A stretch of 64,000 nucleotides of DNA. It comes from Verrucomicrobiaceae bacterium (lineage in GTDB: Bacteria > Verrucomicrobiota > Verrucomicrobiia > Verrucomicrobiales > Verrucomicrobiaceae). How positions within the stretch are numbered: the stretch's first letter is position 1; each line of letters starts with the position of its first letter. The notes beneath the pieces were generated by a model, which made no database searches, was not told the DNA's origin, and saw nothing but the letters and a program-made list of their open reading frames with translations. Below, piece after piece: positions 26,101 to 33,935 of this stretch. The DNA lies in contig JAIXYN010000072.1 of assembly GCA_027490195.1 (NCBI GenBank), positions 1 to 64,000 on the forward strand, read 5' to 3'. The translations under genes and the position numbers were made by a program.

Positions 26101-26981
26101 TAGGCCTTCCATGAATCGGTGAGGGAGACGTCATTGAGCTTGCCCGTGTAAACGAGGAACTGATGCCGCACCGTCTCAGTCTTTCCCTTCGCAATCTTCC
26201 AGTCTCCAGCAATCGCGCGGCAGGGGCCCACGCCCATCTGGCCGTCCACACGCCAAGGCTGCGGGTAGCCTGCATTCTTTGGATGATCAAAGATGGCGAT
26301 GTGTGCGAGATCGTTGCGGCCTTCCACTTGCAGGCCCACATCCATCCAGATGGAGCGCTGGGCGTTGGCGCGCGCATTGGCCTGACGCACGCTGTTCATC
26401 ACGCCGCCTTCCATGCCGGGCTTCCACGGCATGCGGAGGAAGAGGCCGCCGTAGTCCTGCTTGGCCATGGTTAGGTCCACGAGGCCCTCGCCCTGCCATT
26501 CGAGATCGAGAAAGTAACGGCCATCGTTGTCGCGCATGGTCCACACTTGGGTCTCTTTCATCACCGGCTTGCCTGCGGCATCGAGCAGTTCATAAACCGT
26601 CTTCCACTTCACGGACTCGCCTTTGGCGACGAGTACTGCGCTGGAAACCTTGCGCCAGAAGGCAGCGCCCGGCTTGTGAAAATAGTCGCGGCCATTCACC
26701 TGCTTCAGCCCCCAATAGAGTCCGGTCTGGTGCTTGTGATGTCCGGGGCTGTACTCCGTCAGCACGCCTTTGCCATCGGGTGCGACGATGGGGTGAATGT
26801 AAGGGCGAAAGTCAGGCCGCGCATTCTGCGTGAGGATGGGCTCCGCGACATTTTCACGATACACGGAGATCGTGTTGGCAGCTTCATCCTGGCGCAGCGT
26901 GAGGGTTTCATCATGAGCCGAAGCTGCGGTGCAGGCGAGCAGGGCAATAATGAGGGAGGAAAAGAAACGGCGGGATTTCAT
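23181..26981 (-). CDS. PmoA (DUF6807) - PVC dehydrogenase - HEAT - cytochrome c fusion
   Basis: 1266 residues from the ATG at 26981 (MKSRRFFSSLIIALLACTAASA signal peptide; the ATG at 27017 lies in the regulatory block). Domains: PmoA/DUF6807 (about 25-310; DFRPYIHPIVAPDGKGVLTE, SPGHHKHQTGLYWG), PVC-type dehydrogenase propeller (about 330-700; AFCWDDRGRLWVAENRDYET), HEAT-like helices (about 720-1080), c-type heme domain C-I-A-C-H (C1140) with GPDLTGSNR and a C-terminal DLIAYLRTT. PmoA domains are usually separate proteins; here all modules are one exported chain, suggesting binding and oxidation of a sugar with electrons passed to the heme. It is the first gene behind copy C of the divergent block. 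Confidence 0.87.
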   Translation of the reverse strand: MKSRRFFSSLIIALLACTAASAHDETLTLRQDEAANTISVYRENVAEPILTQNARPDFRPYIHPIVAPDGKGVLTEYSPGHHKHQTGLYWGLKQVNGRDYFHKPGAAFWRKVSSAVLVAKGESVKWKTVYELLDAAGKPVMKETQVWTMRDNDGRYFLDLEWQGEGLVDLTMAKQDYGGLFLRMPWKPGMEGGVMNSVRQANARANAQRSIWMDVGLQVEGRNDLAHIAIFDHPKNAGYPQPWRVDGQMGVGPCRAIAGDWKIAKGKTETVRHQFLVYTGKLNDVSLTDSWKAYTGQGSDAVMWGIAKAEGKQAAFLTGEQAVAKMTVPEGFEAKLAATEPMITQPMAFCWDDRGRLWVAENRDYETRSAGFSADGNSRILILEDTNGDGKFDTRKVFLEDIPFPSAIAVGFDGLWLGAPPNLLYVPDKNQDDKADGPLEIRLTGWGIQDRHEVFNSFTWGPDGWLYGCQGFATRSTVGKPADGGKILRKGDPFPIEMPVKDGQYIDGGVWRYHPTKDRFEIVSHGFSNPWGLDFDDHGQCFITACVIPHLWHVIPGGIYHRQGGSHINPYVFDDIKTIADHRHRSAHGGARVYLADEFPKEYRDRILMANLHEHDVITDILKPSGSGFIGHHGNEPLFANDNAWVGFSMEIGPDGAAYVLDWHDTEICGNATHDKDTGRIYRLAPKGLPGKTGINLASQSDLELVGLLTHRNDWYSRRARVLLQQRAAAGRLDAAVPAKLWELFAQSKTSAHQLRALWALHITQNLPADRLLPLLDHAEPYIRGWAIQLLGEDRACSTAALAKFATMAEKDSSPIVRLYLASVLQRMPLADRWAIAQHLVNHAEDVADHNMPKMIWFGIEPLVEADATRAMALASHSKMPMLAQYIARRAIAAKQLEPVAAALQSSSDTALRLSLVEGVRDGLKSLGRNVVTKPANWDAAMTALSATQDAKLSDFAAQIGQLFGDAKAAAAQLAVLKDTAAPIERRQQILTAFARDAYAAALPVVLSLLDEPALRRNAIRALASFDAPQIAPALIKLYAKLPAAEKTEVILTLSARRSTAQALVAELKKNTIPKTDVSAFDARQLYRVIGPSFVEFWGPITQLASDKQAEMAKYKAMLTDAVLAKASVGRGRAVFERTCIACHMLYGAGGNVGPDLTGSNRANLDYILAQILNPSEVMQESYQLVTVTTRDGRTLAGMVAAEDNQQLTLRLVGQDSVVTKSEILSREKSPISMMPEGLLKTLKEDEVRDLIAYLRTTAQVPLPKP

Positions 26982-26994
26982 GGTGAGAGTAATA

Positions 26995-27053
26995 CGCCTA
27001 TCCATTCTCAAATACATGGCCTAGATCTGCCAAAAGTTGTTATGATCCTGCCA
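26995..27053. promoter_or_regulatory. Divergent regulatory block, copy C
   Basis: Matches copies A and B over AATACATGGCCTAG, TCTGCCAAAAGTTGTTAT and ATCCTGCCA, but the regulator start codon is lost (ccacctccatg). No AraC/PAS sequence follows on the plus strand; the next feature is the end of the PSD1 gene. So the block is kept only on the target-gene side (PmoA fusion starting at 26981). Confidence 0.68.
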
Positions 27054-27104
27054 CCTCCATGAGGCAGTCACGTGCTCGAATCGAGCCGCAAGCGGCGGGA
27101 AGCG

Positions 27105-30100
27105 CTACTCCATCACCGCAAACTCTGGCGACAACAAAATGGCCTGGCAGAGTTCCTCCCAAGCGGTGAGTGGCTTGGCGGGCGCGTTGGGATTGGCGAA
27201 ATCAACGCGAGCGTCCCAACGCTGGTTCATGCCGGGCATCGCGGGCATGTCGGCGGTGGGCATGACGATGCTGGGGCTCCACTGATAGGGGCCGGCATCC
27301 TTGTCGGTCTGGCTGCTGACAATGAAGTCGAGGGTGTCGCCCTTTTTGACCGGCACCTTCGTGAGGTCGGTGCAGAGAGATTGCGCTTTGGCTTTCCATT
27401 CGCCGAGTTCGCCGGTGCGGCTGCTGATGATGCGGGCGATGACGCCTTCGGTCTTGGCATCGGTGTGCGTGAGTTCGGCGGTGATGTTGATCTCGCCATT
27501 GAGCGGGGAGATCCAGCGGCGGATGCTGCACATGGAGGAGGTGACGCCGGAATCGCCGCCCATGGCATCGACTTTGACTTCGCTGGGTTTGCCGTCGGTG
27601 GTTTTGAGTGTGCCTTTGAAGGCTTTGCCATCGAAGGCCGTGAGGCTGGCGAACTTCGCGGTCTGCTTTGAGGCGGGATCAAAGGTGCCGTAACCGTATT
27701 GCCAGTCCTGCGACTCAGGATGCACGAGATCGTTCTTTGGATACGCGGCGAGGTAGTCGTGCGCGCGCTGCATTTCCTTGTCCGTGGGCTGACGCTGGAA
27801 CACACGGCGATACAGGTCCTCGATGCGGCTGTTGTCGTCCGGCATGTCTTTGGTGAGCGAGGCGGCGAGTTGTTTGGCGCTGTCCGTGAGCAGCGGGCTG
27901 TTCATCAAAATAAGCGCACGCGGCGTGAGCGCGGTGCGGCTGCGTTTTGGGGCGCTGAAGTTGGGATCGGGGAAATCAAAGCTGCGGTAAATCGAGGGCA
28001 GTGTTTTGCGATCGACGAAGGCATAGACGGTGCGGCGCGTGGTGTCGGCGATCTTCTCGGCCTTGCCGCCGAGATCGGGTTTCAGGCGTCCGGTGACGGC
28101 GAGCAGGGTGTCGCGGAACGGTTCCAGATCGAGCGGGCGCATGGGGAAATCGGCGCGCTGATAGGCGGCGGTGAGCATGAGGTGCTTGTGCAGTTTCTTG
28201 AAGCTCCAGCCATTCTCCATGAACCACGCAGCGAGGTGATCGAGAAGCGGTTGGTTGGTCGGTTTGTCGCCACGGAAGCCGAAGTCACTCGGTGTGGCGA
28301 CGATGCCGTCGCCGAAGTGCCAACCCCAGACGCGATTGACGATAACGCGGGCGGTGAGCGGATTGTTTTTGCTGGCAATGGCCTGGGCGAGCTGGAGTCG
28401 GCCGCTTTTGTCTTTGGGGAAAGGCTCGGGCGCGATGTGATGCAACGCGGTGATGAATTGACGCGGCGCGGCAGGGCCTGGTGTGTTGGGATTGCCGCGG
28501 ATGAAGACTTTGCCGTCATGCATCTTTTCGGCATCGACGAAGGTCATGGCGCGGGCGGGTGCGCCAGGATGATTTTGCAGATCGGTGAGCGGCTTGGCGG
28601 TGTTGCGGCGCAGGCCATTGGCGACATCGCGGTTGGCGAAGAGCCGGTTGCTGAGGAAGTCTTTGCCCGTGAGCACGAAGGGTGAGTTGTCGTCGAGGAA
28701 GAGGGCGCGGAGTTGCTGGCCTTCGGCATCGGGCAACGGGTTGATTTTCTGTGCGGCGAGGGCGCGGTCGATGCTTGATTTTTCGAGTTCGGCGATGGGC
28801 AGGTTGAGTTCGTCGGCCGTGGGAATGCAGAGAACGCGCAGGTGCTCGCGCCAGTTCTCGGCCCACAGCGCATCGACCTCGCTGGCGTAGAGTTGATTGT
28901 AGATGTCGGCGATGTCGCGCAGGGATTTGGGCTTGGTTTTGCCGAAGCTGCGGGCGACGGAGGGAATGAGCTTTTTGTCGGCGTTCTTGCCGTAGGCTTC
29001 GCAGAGCGCGGGTGCTTTCGCGGCGAACTCGGCCTCGGGCAGCGCGGAGAGTTCGAGCCATGGGGTGAAGAACTCGAGATGGCCTTTGACCCATTTGTCC
29101 CAATTGGCGATGAAGCGGTTGTGGATGCCGACGTTGAGTTTGCGCGGATCGAGGATGTCAGGCGTGATCTTTTTTTCTTTGTAACTGTTGGTCAGTTTGG
29201 AGTCGTGCGCGGCCAGGAGGTGGTCGCCGACACGGGAGCGCAGGGCGCTGAAGCTGCGATCTGCCTCGAAGGCGACGACGCGGATGTATTCGCTGCGGGC
29301 GGCTTTGTTTTTCTCGGCGTATTCGCGGACTTGCGGTGTGTCTTCCTGCGGCAGCGCGGGCTGGATTTCGGGCTCTTTGCTGCTCTTGAGGATGGAGTAG
29401 AGGCCGTAGTAATCCTTGGTCGTGATCGGCTCCAGTTTGTGATCGTGGCAGCGCGCGCAGCCGATGCTCAGTCCGAGGAGTCCGCGACCCATGACGTCGA
29501 TGGTGTCGTCGAGCGTGTCATCATCGAGACGGCGGTCTTTACGCCGTCCGAGGCCGAGGAAGCCCATGCCCGCGAGTGTGCGCGTGTCCTTCGCGGTGTC
29601 GAGCTGGTCAGCGGCGATTTGTTCGAGGATGAAGCGGTCGTAGGGCTTGTCGTCGTTGAACGCCTTGATCACATAGTCGCGATAAGTGAATCCATTCGGG
29701 TAGGTGTCATCGCCATTGAAGATGGCCCCCATGTTGTCGGCATAGCGTGCCACATCAAGCCAGTGGCGGCCCCAGCGCTCGCCATAGCGCGGGTCGGTGA
29801 GGAGTTTGTCGATGAGTTTTTCAAAAGCCTGCGGAGAGTTGTCGGCGGCGAAGGCATTGACCTCCGCATACGTCGGCGCGATGCCGATGAGGTCGAGGTA
29901 GGCGCGGCGGATGAGCGTGCGCTGGTCGGCGGAAGGTTTGCCCTTGGTGCCAATCAAATCATCAAGCGACGCAGGCTTGGGATCGACCACGGGCTGGAAG
30001 GACCAGTGCTTCTTCGAGTCTTCGAGATGCTGCTCTATCTTGGTGAGTGTACGAGGTCCGCTGCGGGGATCGGGAGCGCCCGCTTTGATCCAGGCTTCGA

Positions 30101-30452
30101 GATCGGCGATCTGGGCGTCGCTGAGTTTCGTTTTCGGCGGCATCTGGAGGTCTTTGTCCTCCCACTTCACGGCTTTGAGGAGAAGGGACTTGGATGGATC
30201 TCCGGGGACGAGTGCGGGGCCGGTGTCGCCGCCTTTGAGAGTGGCGTCTTTGGAGTCAAGGAGGAGGTTGCCTTTCTGCTTCTTTTCCGTGCTGTGGCAC
30301 TCGTAGCAGTGCTCGACGAGGATGGGGCGGATTTTGGATTCGAAGTCGGAATCGGTGAAGGCAAAAAGATGAGTAGGCAGAAAAATGGCTGAGCACAAAG
30401 TCAGCACACACTTGGATATATCTTTTTGCCTGTTCATCTTTTTGTCTTTCAT
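27105..30452 (-). CDS. PSD1 / DUF1549-DUF1553 cytochrome protein
   Basis: 1115 residues. Planctomycete cytochrome domain with C-Y-E-C-H (C49, C52, H53) and KGNLLLDSKDATLKGGDTGP; DUF1549 (about 150-390; ADQRTLIRRAYLDLIGIAPT, YGERWGRHWLDVARYADNMG, IGCARCHDHKLEPITTKDYY, a second CxxCH); DUF1553 (about 680-960; SKNNPLTARVIVNRVWGWHF). The C-terminal block (about 975-1080) is beta-rich, followed by LCQAILLSPEFAVME. The first 31 residues, which include the hydrophobic signal segment (CVLTLCSAIFLPTHLFA), are encoded by the terminal repeat of the adjacent GxxExxY cassette. Its ATG is 3 bases after the GxxExxY stop. Presumed envelope redox protein paired with the DUF1501 protein upstream. Confidence 0.87.
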   Translation of the reverse strand: MKDKKMNRQKDISKCVLTLCSAIFLPTHLFAFTDSDFESKIRPILVEHCYECHSTEKKQKGNLLLDSKDATLKGGDTGPALVPGDPSKSLLLKAVKWEDKDLQMPPKTKLSDAQIADLEAWIKAGAPDPRSGPRTLTKIEQHLEDSKKHWSFQPVVDPKPASLDDLIGTKGKPSADQRTLIRRAYLDLIGIAPTYAEVNAFAADNSPQAFEKLIDKLLTDPRYGERWGRHWLDVARYADNMGAIFNGDDTYPNGFTYRDYVIKAFNDDKPYDRFILEQIAADQLDTAKDTRTLAGMGFLGLGRRKDRRLDDDTLDDTIDVMGRGLLGLSIGCARCHDHKLEPITTKDYYGLYSILKSSKEPEIQPALPQEDTPQVREYAEKNKAARSEYIRVVAFEADRSFSALRSRVGDHLLAAHDSKLTNSYKEKKITPDILDPRKLNVGIHNRFIANWDKWVKGHLEFFTPWLELSALPEAEFAAKAPALCEAYGKNADKKLIPSVARSFGKTKPKSLRDIADIYNQLYASEVDALWAENWREHLRVLCIPTADELNLPIAELEKSSIDRALAAQKINPLPDAEGQQLRALFLDDNSPFVLTGKDFLSNRLFANRDVANGLRRNTAKPLTDLQNHPGAPARAMTFVDAEKMHDGKVFIRGNPNTPGPAAPRQFITALHHIAPEPFPKDKSGRLQLAQAIASKNNPLTARVIVNRVWGWHFGDGIVATPSDFGFRGDKPTNQPLLDHLAAWFMENGWSFKKLHKHLMLTAAYQRADFPMRPLDLEPFRDTLLAVTGRLKPDLGGKAEKIADTTRRTVYAFVDRKTLPSIYRSFDFPDPNFSAPKRSRTALTPRALILMNSPLLTDSAKQLAASLTKDMPDDNSRIEDLYRRVFQRQPTDKEMQRAHDYLAAYPKNDLVHPESQDWQYGYGTFDPASKQTAKFASLTAFDGKAFKGTLKTTDGKPSEVKVDAMGGDSGVTSSMCSIRRWISPLNGEINITAELTHTDAKTEGVIARIISSRTGELGEWKAKAQSLCTDLTKVPVKKGDTLDFIVSSQTDKDAGPYQWSPSIVMPTADMPAMPGMNQRWDARVDFANPNAPAKPLTAWEELCQAILLSPEFAVME

Positions 30453-31318
30453 ATCTTAACGAAGAGTTGTGAAGGTGACACCTCGCGTCGTGATATTCGC
30501 CCAGTGAATCGCCTTTAAAGTAGTGTGCTGGAGAAATCGCCGCACATGTGACTCGAAGTTGTTATTCTCATCGGCAAGCGCCGTCAGTTTGAATGCCACA
30601 TCAGGAGCCAACATGCGCATTTTTTGATCATGGAGATGTCCTTTGCTGCCAATGACGGGAACCGCTTGAACCACCTTGTGCTCACCTCCGAGAAAGTGAG
30701 TGAGTGCCTCGTCGTAAAGGCCGATTTCTAGTCCAGCACCCCAATCGTGAACGAGTGAGGAGAGGGTATCTCTGAAAAACTCGGCTCCTGGAATCAAGGA
30801 ATCAAAAGTGGTGTCGGCGATCGTTGGATTCCGGAGATCCTCGAGCCGCTGGAGGCAGTTCACGAACTCGGAATCGACGCGCTCGGGGCGGACGTTGATG
30901 ATCTTGCCATGCGGCAAATCAAAGAGGAGCAGGTAGTTGAAAGCCTGGCTACGGTGCCTGGAAACGATGGCCTCGGCTGCTTTGAACTCGAACAGACCAC
31001 TGCGGTGGACAAGCACGTCGAGGTAATAGGTCTTTGAAAAGGTGCCGAACGCGACGGTGACGGGCACTTCTAGTTCGATGTCTGGCATTCCGTCAGCGAG
31101 TTCGCGCTTATAGACGCGCTCGTCAAAGAAGCGCCCAAACTCGTTATGGATGTCGATGACATGTCCCATCACCTCGTAGGCAAGCGCTCCGAACTCATCT
31201 TGGGAGATGCGCGTGGTTTGGACTTGGCGGGTGATGGGCATAAGCTTGCAGTTGGAAGGAAAAAAGATGGATGGGCAAAAATATAAAATCCATTTTTCTG
31301 CCTGAACCTCTTTTTGCC
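30360..31318. mobile_element. GxxExxY cassette with imperfect terminal inverted repeats
   Basis: The left end (30360-30388) reads GGCAAAAAGA, six bases, GGCAGAAAAATGG. The right end (31290-31318) read in reverse is GGCAAAAAGA, six different bases, GGCAGAAAAATGG: 23 fixed positions match with a variable centre. Each end is also paired with an inner complementary copy (TATATCTTTTTGCC near 30417-30430; GGGCAAAAATATA near 31273-31285), so each end can fold as a hairpin. Only the GxxExxY gene lies inside. The right end touches the DUF1501 stop codon and the left end lies in the PSD1 reading frame. No transposase is present; mobility is inferred from structure only. Confidence 0.6.
30456..31241 (-). 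CDS. GxxExxY-type PD-(D/E)xK-like protein
   Basis: 261 residues from the ATG at 31241 (MPITRQVQTTRISQDEFG). The first half matches the GxxExxY family: AYEVMGHVIDIHNEFGRFFD, then ERVYKREL (the inner Gly is replaced by Phe) and the nuclease-like core YYLDVLVHRSGLFEFKAAEA (Asp ... Glu-x-Lys). The second half contains WGAGLEIGLYDEAL, which looks like a degenerate second copy of the same motif, so this may be a tandem duplication; usual family members are only 120-130 residues. Function of the family is not known; a nuclease role is inferred. It lies inside the inverted-repeat cassette between DUF1501 and PSD1. Confidence 0.7.
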   Translation of the reverse strand: MPITRQVQTTRISQDEFGALAYEVMGHVIDIHNEFGRFFDERVYKRELADGMPDIELEVPVTVAFGTFSKTYYLDVLVHRSGLFEFKAAEAIVSRHRSQAFNYLLLFDLPHGKIINVRPERVDSEFVNCLQRLEDLRNPTIADTTFDSLIPGAEFFRDTLSSLVHDWGAGLEIGLYDEALTHFLGGEHKVVQAVPVIGSKGHLHDQKMRMLAPDVAFKLTALADENNNFESHVRRFLQHTTLKAIHWANITTRGVTFTTLR

Positions 31319-32776
31319 TCAACTCAGGACACCCTTGACGACGTGCCCATACACATCGGTCAGCCTGAAATCCCTGCCCGCATACCGGTACGTCAGCCTC
31401 TCATGATCGAAGCCCAGTAGATGGAGAATGGTCGCGTGCAGGTCATGCACATCGACTTTGTTTTCGACTGCCAGTGCTCCGAAGTCATCGGTAGAACCGT
31501 AAACGGTGCCTGGCTTCGAGCCGCCTCCGGCCATCCACATGGTGAAGCCACCGGCATTGTGATCGCGGCCGATGCCTTTCTTCTTCGACACGTCGTTGTT
31601 GTCACTCGTCGGAGTGCGGCCAAACTCGCCGCCCCAGACGATGAGCGTGTCCTTGAGCATGTCGCGCTGCTTGAGATCGGTGAGCAGCGCATGCAGGGGT
31701 TGGTCAGCGGCAGAGCAGAGTTCGCGATGGCGCTCGTCATTCAAATCATGCGTGTCCCAGTTGTTGTGATAAACCTGCACGAAGCGCACACCACGCTCGA
31801 CGAGACGGCGTGCGAGCATGAGCTGGCGGCCCATCTCGGTGTCGCCGTAGAGATCGCGCATGGTTTTCGGCTCGCGGGTGAGGTCGAAGGCATCGGTGGC
31901 CTCCACCTGCATGCGGAAGGCGGTTTCAAAGGCGCTCACACGACCTTCGAGCAAGGCATCGCCCGGATGCTTCTGCGCGAACTCCTCGTGCATCTGGCGC
32001 ATGAGGTCGAGCTGGCGGCGCTGCTCACGCAGGGAGGTGGTGCCGCTGCGGATGTGTTCGATCATCTTTGTCACCGTCGGGTCTTTGGTTGGAATGCCCG
32101 TGCCGCCGCACCACGCGGGCAGGAAGGCATTGCCCCACTGCTTGTCCCCGCTGCTCGTCGTCCCATTCGGCGATAGCGACACGAACCCCGGCAGGTTTTG
32201 ATTTTCCGTGCCAAGGCCATACACAGCCCACGATCCCACGCTGGGCCGCACGCTGGCAAATTCGCCGGTGTTCATCACGAGCTGCGCTGGCTCATGCACG
32301 CTCGTCTTCGTATGCATGGAGCGAATGACACAAAGCTCGTCGGCATGAGTCGCCAGCTTCGGGAACAGCTCGCTGATCTCCATGCCGCTCTGGCCGTGCT
32401 TCGCGAACTTGAAGGGCGAGCGCTGCAGCTTCCCGCTGAGCCGCCCCATGCCAGCCGCCACGTCGCCCGCAGCCTTTTGGTAATCCTTCATCACCTCATC
32501 GGCCATCTTGCCATGGTACTTCTCCAGCGCGGGCTTGGGATCAAAGGTGTCCACCTGCGACGGACCACCCTCGCAGAAGATGTGAATGACCCGCTTCGCC
32601 TTTGGCGCGAAAGGCGGCTTCTTCGGTGCCAGAGGTGACAGCGGAGCCTCCGCCGCCATGCCAAGTTCCTGCATCAACGACGCCAAACCAAGTCCACCGA
32701 TGCCTAAGGCGCTGCGCGTGAGGAAAGCGCGACGGGTGCTGATGGGATGTGAGTTGGAGCAAAGACGGGGATTCAT
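31319..32776 (-). CDS. DUF1501 exported protein
   Basis: 485 residues of the DUF1501 family, related in fold to alkaline-phosphatase/sulfatase-type proteins but of unknown function. Twin-arginine leader STRRAFLTRSALGIGGLGLA. Family blocks seen: KRVIHIFCEGGPSQVDTFDP KP, MGRLSGKLQRSPFKFAKHGQ, ISELFPKLATHADELCVIRS, NLPGFVSLSPNG, LVERGVRFVQVYHNNWDTHD and IVWGGEFGRTPTSDNNDVS. DUF1501 and PSD1 genes are normally direct neighbours in PVC genomes; here a GxxExxY cassette separates them. The gene faces the LysR gene at 32862, a candidate regulator. Confidence 0.92.
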   Translation of the reverse strand: MNPRLCSNSHPISTRRAFLTRSALGIGGLGLASLMQELGMAAEAPLSPLAPKKPPFAPKAKRVIHIFCEGGPSQVDTFDPKPALEKYHGKMADEVMKDYQKAAGDVAAGMGRLSGKLQRSPFKFAKHGQSGMEISELFPKLATHADELCVIRSMHTKTSVHEPAQLVMNTGEFASVRPSVGSWAVYGLGTENQNLPGFVSLSPNGTTSSGDKQWGNAFLPAWCGGTGIPTKDPTVTKMIEHIRSGTTSLREQRRQLDLMRQMHEEFAQKHPGDALLEGRVSAFETAFRMQVEATDAFDLTREPKTMRDLYGDTEMGRQLMLARRLVERGVRFVQVYHNNWDTHDLNDERHRELCSAADQPLHALLTDLKQRDMLKDTLIVWGGEFGRTPTSDNNDVSKKKGIGRDHNAGGFTMWMAGGGSKPGTVYGSTDDFGALAVENKVDVHDLHATILHLLGFDHERLTYRYAGRDFRLTDVYGHVVKGVLS

Positions 32777-32861
32777 GATCCAACAATACGCTTCTGCGGG
32801 CCATGATTTTCGTGACCTTGTGCCAAATCTTCCTAAAGTTCTTTAATCTCTGCCTAAAATC

Positions 32862-33815
32862 ATGATGGCCACTGAACCACGCCGCTACTTCAAAGAACTC
32901 CGGTTCCGCCAGCTCCGCGCGCTGGTGGAACTGGCCCGCAAAGGCAGCTTCACCGCCGTGGCTGAGACTTTGCAGATGTCCGTGCCCTCTGTGTGGCAGC
33001 AGATCAAGGCGCTGGAGGATGAGTTTGGTGCTGCGATGGTGCAGCAGTCCGGCAAAACCGCCGTGCTCACTCCGCAGGGCGAGCTGCTGGTGCAATTGTC
33101 GCAGCCGCTCGTCGAAAGCTTCGACCGCATCCGCGAGCTCTTCGCCGTTCAAAACCAAAAACTCGCCCGTCGCATCACCGTGGCCACCACGGCGAGCCTG
33201 CTCCTGCACGAGCTGCAAAAGCCGCTCGAGATTTACCGCAAACGCTTTCCAGAGGTGGAGTTGTCCTTCATTGACCGTCCGTCTGCGATGGCACGCAAAC
33301 ATCTCGAAGATGGCGAGGCCGATGTCGCCATCGTTGGTCAGATCAGTGCGCCGAAGCAGCCGCGCATCGAGGTCACACCCGTCACGGCCTATCCCTTCGT
33401 GCTCGTCTGCCCGGAAGGCCATCCCCTGCTCAAAGCCAAGACCCTGAAACTTGCCGACCTCATCAAGCAGCCACTAGTTCTGCCCGGTACAGGTTCCAAC
33501 TCACGCCGCCACGTTCAAGAAGTCTTTGAAACCGCTGCACTCTGGCAAAAAGCCAACGTGGCACTCACCGCCAGCACCTTCGACATCGTGGTCGGCTACG
33601 TGCGCATGGGCTTCGGCATCAGCGTCACCTCCGTGAGCCCGATGATTCTCAAAGAAGCCGCCCAAGGCCACAGCAGCTATCGCGGCGTCGCTTTCCGCGA
33701 TCTCTCCAAACTCTTTGGCAGCGAAGAAGTGATGGTGCTCCATCGCAAGGCCAAGGTCGAGCTGCCGCATCACCTGGCGTTTCGTGAGATCCTGGTGAAG
33801 GCTTTGAGGCACTAA
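32862..33815 (+). CDS. LysR family transcriptional regulator
   Basis: 317 residues. N-terminal winged helix-turn-helix (about 17-75: LRFRQLRALVELARKGSFTA, AETLQMSVPSVWQQIKALED) and a substrate-binding domain of two lobes (about 100-310; ITVATTASLLLHELQKPLEI, FVLVCPEGHPLLKAKTLKLA). It is divergent from the DUF1501/PSD1 operon with 85 bases between the starts, the classic LysR arrangement, so it probably controls that operon. Start chosen at the first ATG; MATEP two codons... a second ATG follows immediately and would differ by one residue only. Confidence 0.92.
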   Translation: MMATEPRRYFKELRFRQLRALVELARKGSFTAVAETLQMSVPSVWQQIKALEDEFGAAMVQQSGKTAVLTPQGELLVQLSQPLVESFDRIRELFAVQNQKLARRITVATTASLLLHELQKPLEIYRKRFPEVELSFIDRPSAMARKHLEDGEADVAIVGQISAPKQPRIEVTPVTAYPFVLVCPEGHPLLKAKTLKLADLIKQPLVLPGTGSNSRRHVQEVFETAALWQKANVALTASTFDIVVGYVRMGFGISVTSVSPMILKEAAQGHSSYRGVAFRDLSKLFGSEEVMVLHRKAKVELPHHLAFREILVKALRH

Positions 33816-33935
33816 CTCGGAGCCTGGAGAACCCAACTTGAGCCAGAGGTGGGCGGAGATATTGGGCATTTAGGCTCAAGGCACTTCGCCATACTTGAAG
33901 GATGCCATGCCGCTAACCCCTGTTATCATCCTGCC

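Noticed and set aside
28842-30392. 516-codon open frame on the plus strand
   Set aside because: Antisense to PSD1, whose heme and DUF1549 motifs are clear; the antisense product is a low-complexity mixture.
30360-31318. Standard insertion sequence
   Set aside because: No transposase frame lies between the inverted repeats and no clear target-site duplication is visible; I keep it as a cassette of unknown movement.
32776-32862. Fourth copy of the divergent AraC/PAS block between the DUF1501 and LysR genes
   Set aside because: Only short pieces (AATACGC, CATG, TGCCAAA) resemble the block, and spacing differs; chance similarity is likely.
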